Source: Myxococcota bacterium (GTDB lineage: Bacteria > Myxococcota > Polyangia > GCA-2747355 > JAKLHH01). From it: a stretch of 8,201 nucleotides of DNA. The DNA lies in the NCBI GenBank assembly GCA_022710245.1, contig JAKLHH010000291.1:1-8201 (forward strand), read 5' to 3'. Made by a program: the position numbers and the translations under genes. Shown here one piece after another: positions 6,146-8,201 of the stretch. How positions within the stretch are numbered: the stretch's first letter is position 1; every line of letters begins with the position of its first letter. Below the pieces are notes generated by a model. The model saw only the letters and a list, made by a program, of their open reading frames with translations, had not been told where the DNA came from and searched no databases.

Positions 6146-7939
6146 TCAGCGTGGCCGCGGCGCCTTCCGCACGTCGAGCACGTACATGCCGGCGCCCGCC
6201 GTGAGGTACGGCACGCGATAGGCCAGCCGCAGGTCACGCCGCAGGCGGCGGACGATGTGCTCCTTCTCGTGCTCCCACCAGAACGCGCGCCAGGCGGGCG
6301 GCTCCGGCCCCATCGGGTCGCGCCAGAAGAAGTCGACGAGGTGCGCGATCGGCCCCTCGACGATGTAGCGCGGCACCGTCTCGGTGCGCAGGTAGCGGCG
6401 GAAGAACTCGGCGCTGTTGATGACCCCGTCGAGGTTCACCACCCGCCGGTCGGAGAGGTAGCCGAGGGTGCCGGCCCACCAGGACCCGAAGACCTCCTCG
6501 GGCGGGTAGTGCATGCGCATGTAGTCGGCGAGGTCCCAGCGGCTCTTGCGGAAGCTCTGGGCGGCGGGTCGCGAGAGCTCGCGGAGGCGGGCCTCGTAGT
6601 CGGGCCGCCCGCGGTGCAGCAGCCAGAGGACGCCGGGCAGGCAGAGCGCGGCGCCCAGCGCGGCGAGGCCGGGGCGCAGGCGGCCACCGAGGAGGCGGTC
6701 GAGCAGGAGCCCGAGGTCGGCGGCGACGAGCGGCGCGGCGATCGCGAGGACGACCGTGTAGAGGAGCGCGATGGGGAAGAAGTAGTGGTAGTTCCAGTGC
6801 CCCGTCGAGCGGTACAGGAAGAAGAGGTAGAGCGCGTGCCCGAGCGCGCCGACGAGCGAGGTGGCGAAGAGGAGCACGGCGAGGCGGTTCTCTCTCGCGC
6901 GTCGGCTCCAGAGCAGCCGCAGCCCGAGGAGGACGACGAGCGCGATCGGGATGCGCAGGCGCGGCATCACCAGCCCCGGGCCGTCGGGCTCCGGCATCGT
7001 CCAGGGGAAGGCGAGGAGCTGCACGGTCCGCGTCAGCCCCCGCCACTGCTCGGTCTGCAGCCAGAGGTCGCGGGTCGGCGTGTAGGTCTCCGCGGCCCAG
7101 CGCTTGACCAGGCCGCTCACCGGCACCGGGCTCCCCTGCGTCAGCCAGCTCCAGGCGACGAAGGGCAGGAGCAGCAGCGCGGCGGGGAGCGCGATCCAGA
7201 CCGCCCGGCGCAGGCGCGCGGCGAGGGTGCCGGGCCCCACCGCCACGAGGACGAGCCCGAGCGGCGCCAGCGCCAGCGCCACGTCGGTGCGGGCGAGGAC
7301 GATGAGGCCGAGGATGGTCCCCAGGCCGAGGCAGGCGCGCCGCGCGCCGCGGAGCACCTGCTCGCCGCGCCAGGCCCAGTAGGCGAGCAGCCCGGCCAGC
7401 CCGACGAAGAGCGCGGGGGTCTCCAGCCCACCCTGCAGGAGCTGCAGGTAGTAGGGGTTCGCCACCACCAGCGCGCAGGCGAGGAGCGCGGCGCCGAGGC
7501 CGCAGAGACGCGCGAGGCCGTAGTAGAGCAGCACCAGCGCGAGGCCGCCGAGGAGCGTGGCCAGGATCAGCGCTGCGTGCAGGCCGGTCACCGCGTCGTC
7601 GGTGAACCAGAAGATGGGCACCAGCGCGAGCGCCCAGAGCGGCTGGTAGCCGTTCGTGCGGTTCACGCGGTCGAAGGTCGAGCCGTGCCCGCGAGCGAGG
7701 TTGCGCGCGACCTGCAGGTAGTAGAAGCCGTCGTCGATGACCACGTTCCAGGCGACCAGCTGCAGCGCGGGCAGCCGGGCCACGCGGATCCCTTGCCCCA
7801 GCTGCACCGTGAGCAGGACCCCGAGGAGGGCGGCAGCGACCCAGCGCGCCTGGCGGCGCGAGGTGTCGCCGGGCAGCGCCGCGGGCACCGGGAGTGCAGG
7901 GCTCGGCGCGCTCGCGGGGGTCTGGGCGGGACCTGGCAC
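6146..7939 (-). CDS. GT-C fold multi-span membrane glycosyltransferase-like protein
   Basis: A 597-residue inner-membrane protein with about ten to twelve hydrophobic spans, related to lipid-phosphate-sugar-dependent GT-C transferases (ArnT/PMT/AftB-like). TM1 is at about 33-50. The first external loop carries the signature VIDDGFYYLQVARNLARGHG (67-86), with the Asp69-Asp70 pair expected at the catalytic site, and then TNGYQPLW (95-102). GLETPALF (171-178), ARTD (216-219) and WNYHYFFP (382-389) are further family-like blocks. A soluble C-terminal part of about 155 residues includes SWWAGTLGYLSDRRVVNLDGVIN cut at 486-508, a motif common in this class. The frame stays open to the right window edge. 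GTG 7939 is chosen because a promoter-like element sits directly upstream and the extension before it is Pro/Gly-rich and uninformative. GTG 7888 is another option. The likely role is transfer of a sugar to a cell-envelope glycan or lipid; donor and acceptor are unknown. Confidence 0.85.
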   Translation of the reverse strand: MPGPAQTPASAPSPALPVPAALPGDTSRRQARWVAAALLGVLLTVQLGQGIRVARLPALQLVAWNVVIDDGFYYLQVARNLARGHGSTFDRVNRTNGYQPLWALALVPIFWFTDDAVTGLHAALILATLLGGLALVLLYYGLARLCGLGAALLACALVVANPYYLQLLQGGLETPALFVGLAGLLAYWAWRGEQVLRGARRACLGLGTILGLIVLARTDVALALAPLGLVLVAVGPGTLAARLRRAVWIALPAALLLLPFVAWSWLTQGSPVPVSGLVKRWAAETYTPTRDLWLQTEQWRGLTRTVQLLAFPWTMPEPDGPGLVMPRLRIPIALVVLLGLRLLWSRRARENRLAVLLFATSLVGALGHALYLFFLYRSTGHWNYHYFFPIALLYTVVLAIAAPLVAADLGLLLDRLLGGRLRPGLAALGAALCLPGVLWLLHRGRPDYEARLRELSRPAAQSFRKSRWDLADYMRMHYPPEEVFGSWWAGTLGYLSDRRVVNLDGVINSAEFFRRYLRTETVPRYIVEGPIAHLVDFFWRDPMGPEPPAWRAFWWEHEKEHIVRRLRRDLRLAYRVPYLTAGAGMYVLDVRKAPRPR

Positions 7940-7946
7940 GCTCCCG

Positions 7947-7975
7947 TGTCTATGGGACTCGGGGGATCCTGTCAA
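7947..7975 (-). promoter_or_regulatory. Candidate sigma70-type promoter of the glycosyltransferase gene
   Basis: On the minus strand a perfect TTGACA (7970-7975) is followed after 17 bases by TAGACA (7947-7952), which matches the -10 consensus at three of six positions including the first TA. Transcription would start about seven bases later, at or next to the GTG at 7939, giving a leaderless or nearly leaderless mRNA. The -10 is weak, so this stays a candidate. Confidence 0.4.
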
Positions 7976-8201
7976 TGCTCGGGATCGTGCCGCGCGCCCG
8001 ACGCAGCGCCGGTCGGGGCCTCGCGCGAGGAGCTCCTGCTCAGGTGGTGACTGCGGCGGAATGCAAGGACGGGCAAGCAGATCGCCACCGCCACCCTGGC
8101 CAGCCGCCCCGAGCACGCGCTCGATGAGGTGGCGGCGCAGGGCCGGTTCTCCTTGGAGCGGCGGACTTTCCCCAGCCGGGGCCCCCCCCGCGCGACGCCG
8201 G
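7976..8201. other. Right-edge region without a supported gene
   Basis: These 226 bases lie upstream of the glycosyltransferase gene. The plus strand is open from 8051 to the window end in a frame with high G/C third positions (ATLASRPEHALDEVAAQG and similar), but it has no ATG and no Shine-Dalgarno. The minus strand is also open, in the glycosyltransferase frame. Neither resembles a family I recognise. A run of eight C (8182-8189) lies near the edge. Confidence 0.3.

Noticed and set aside
6257..8050. Plus-strand open frame of 597 codons
   Set aside because: It lies opposite the membrane glycosyltransferase, with highly charged Glu/Arg/Gln-rich translation typical of the complement of hydrophobic codons.
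8130..8180. Minus-strand GGGGAAAGTCCGCC, similar to the GAGGAAAGTCC core of RNase P RNA
   Set aside because: Only the short core resembles it. The flanking conserved residues and helices do not follow, and the window ends nearby.

Overview
The window is a very GC-rich stretch (strong G/C at third codon positions) from a Gram-negative bacterium, as shown by a TonB-dependent outer-membrane receptor and a periplasmic binding protein. Base composition, frequent GTG starts and the receptor/binding-protein/sensor-kinase gene set would fit Myxococcota or another former deltaproteobacterial lineage. This is an inference; no marker gene is present to prove it. All five supported genes lie on the minus strand, so the reading order runs from right to left.

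Right part (about 8201 to 6146): a short edge region, a candidate sigma70-type promoter, and a 597-residue multi-membrane-span GT-C fold glycosyltransferase-like protein. Next (6074 to 4638) is the most unusual gene: a full-length, uninterrupted relative of superfamily 2 DEAD/DEAH helicases, of the type seen in TOTE conflict systems and as stand-alone genes. Its Walker A, Walker B, motif III, motif V and motif VI residues have all been replaced. Its C-terminus is a run of seven alanines followed by QMTLPLD, which looks like a bacterial sliding-clamp binding peptide. It reads as a catalytically dead helicase-fold protein that may dock on the replication clamp.

Left part (4492 to 1): an apparent three-gene operon with gaps of 17 and 12 bases. 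It encodes a TonB-dependent receptor, a secreted periplasmic protein of the ABC_sub_bind family, and a sensor histidine kinase with a periplasmic sensor domain, HAMP, HisKA and HATPase. The kinase is cut by the left edge of the window and may continue into receiver domains. No ABC permease or ATPase is present in the window, so the binding protein may sense or present a ligand to the kinase rather than feed a transporter.

No RNA genes, insertion sequences, CRISPR arrays or convincing terminators were seen. The long plus-strand open frames (up to about 620 codons) are high-GC antisense shadows of these genes.
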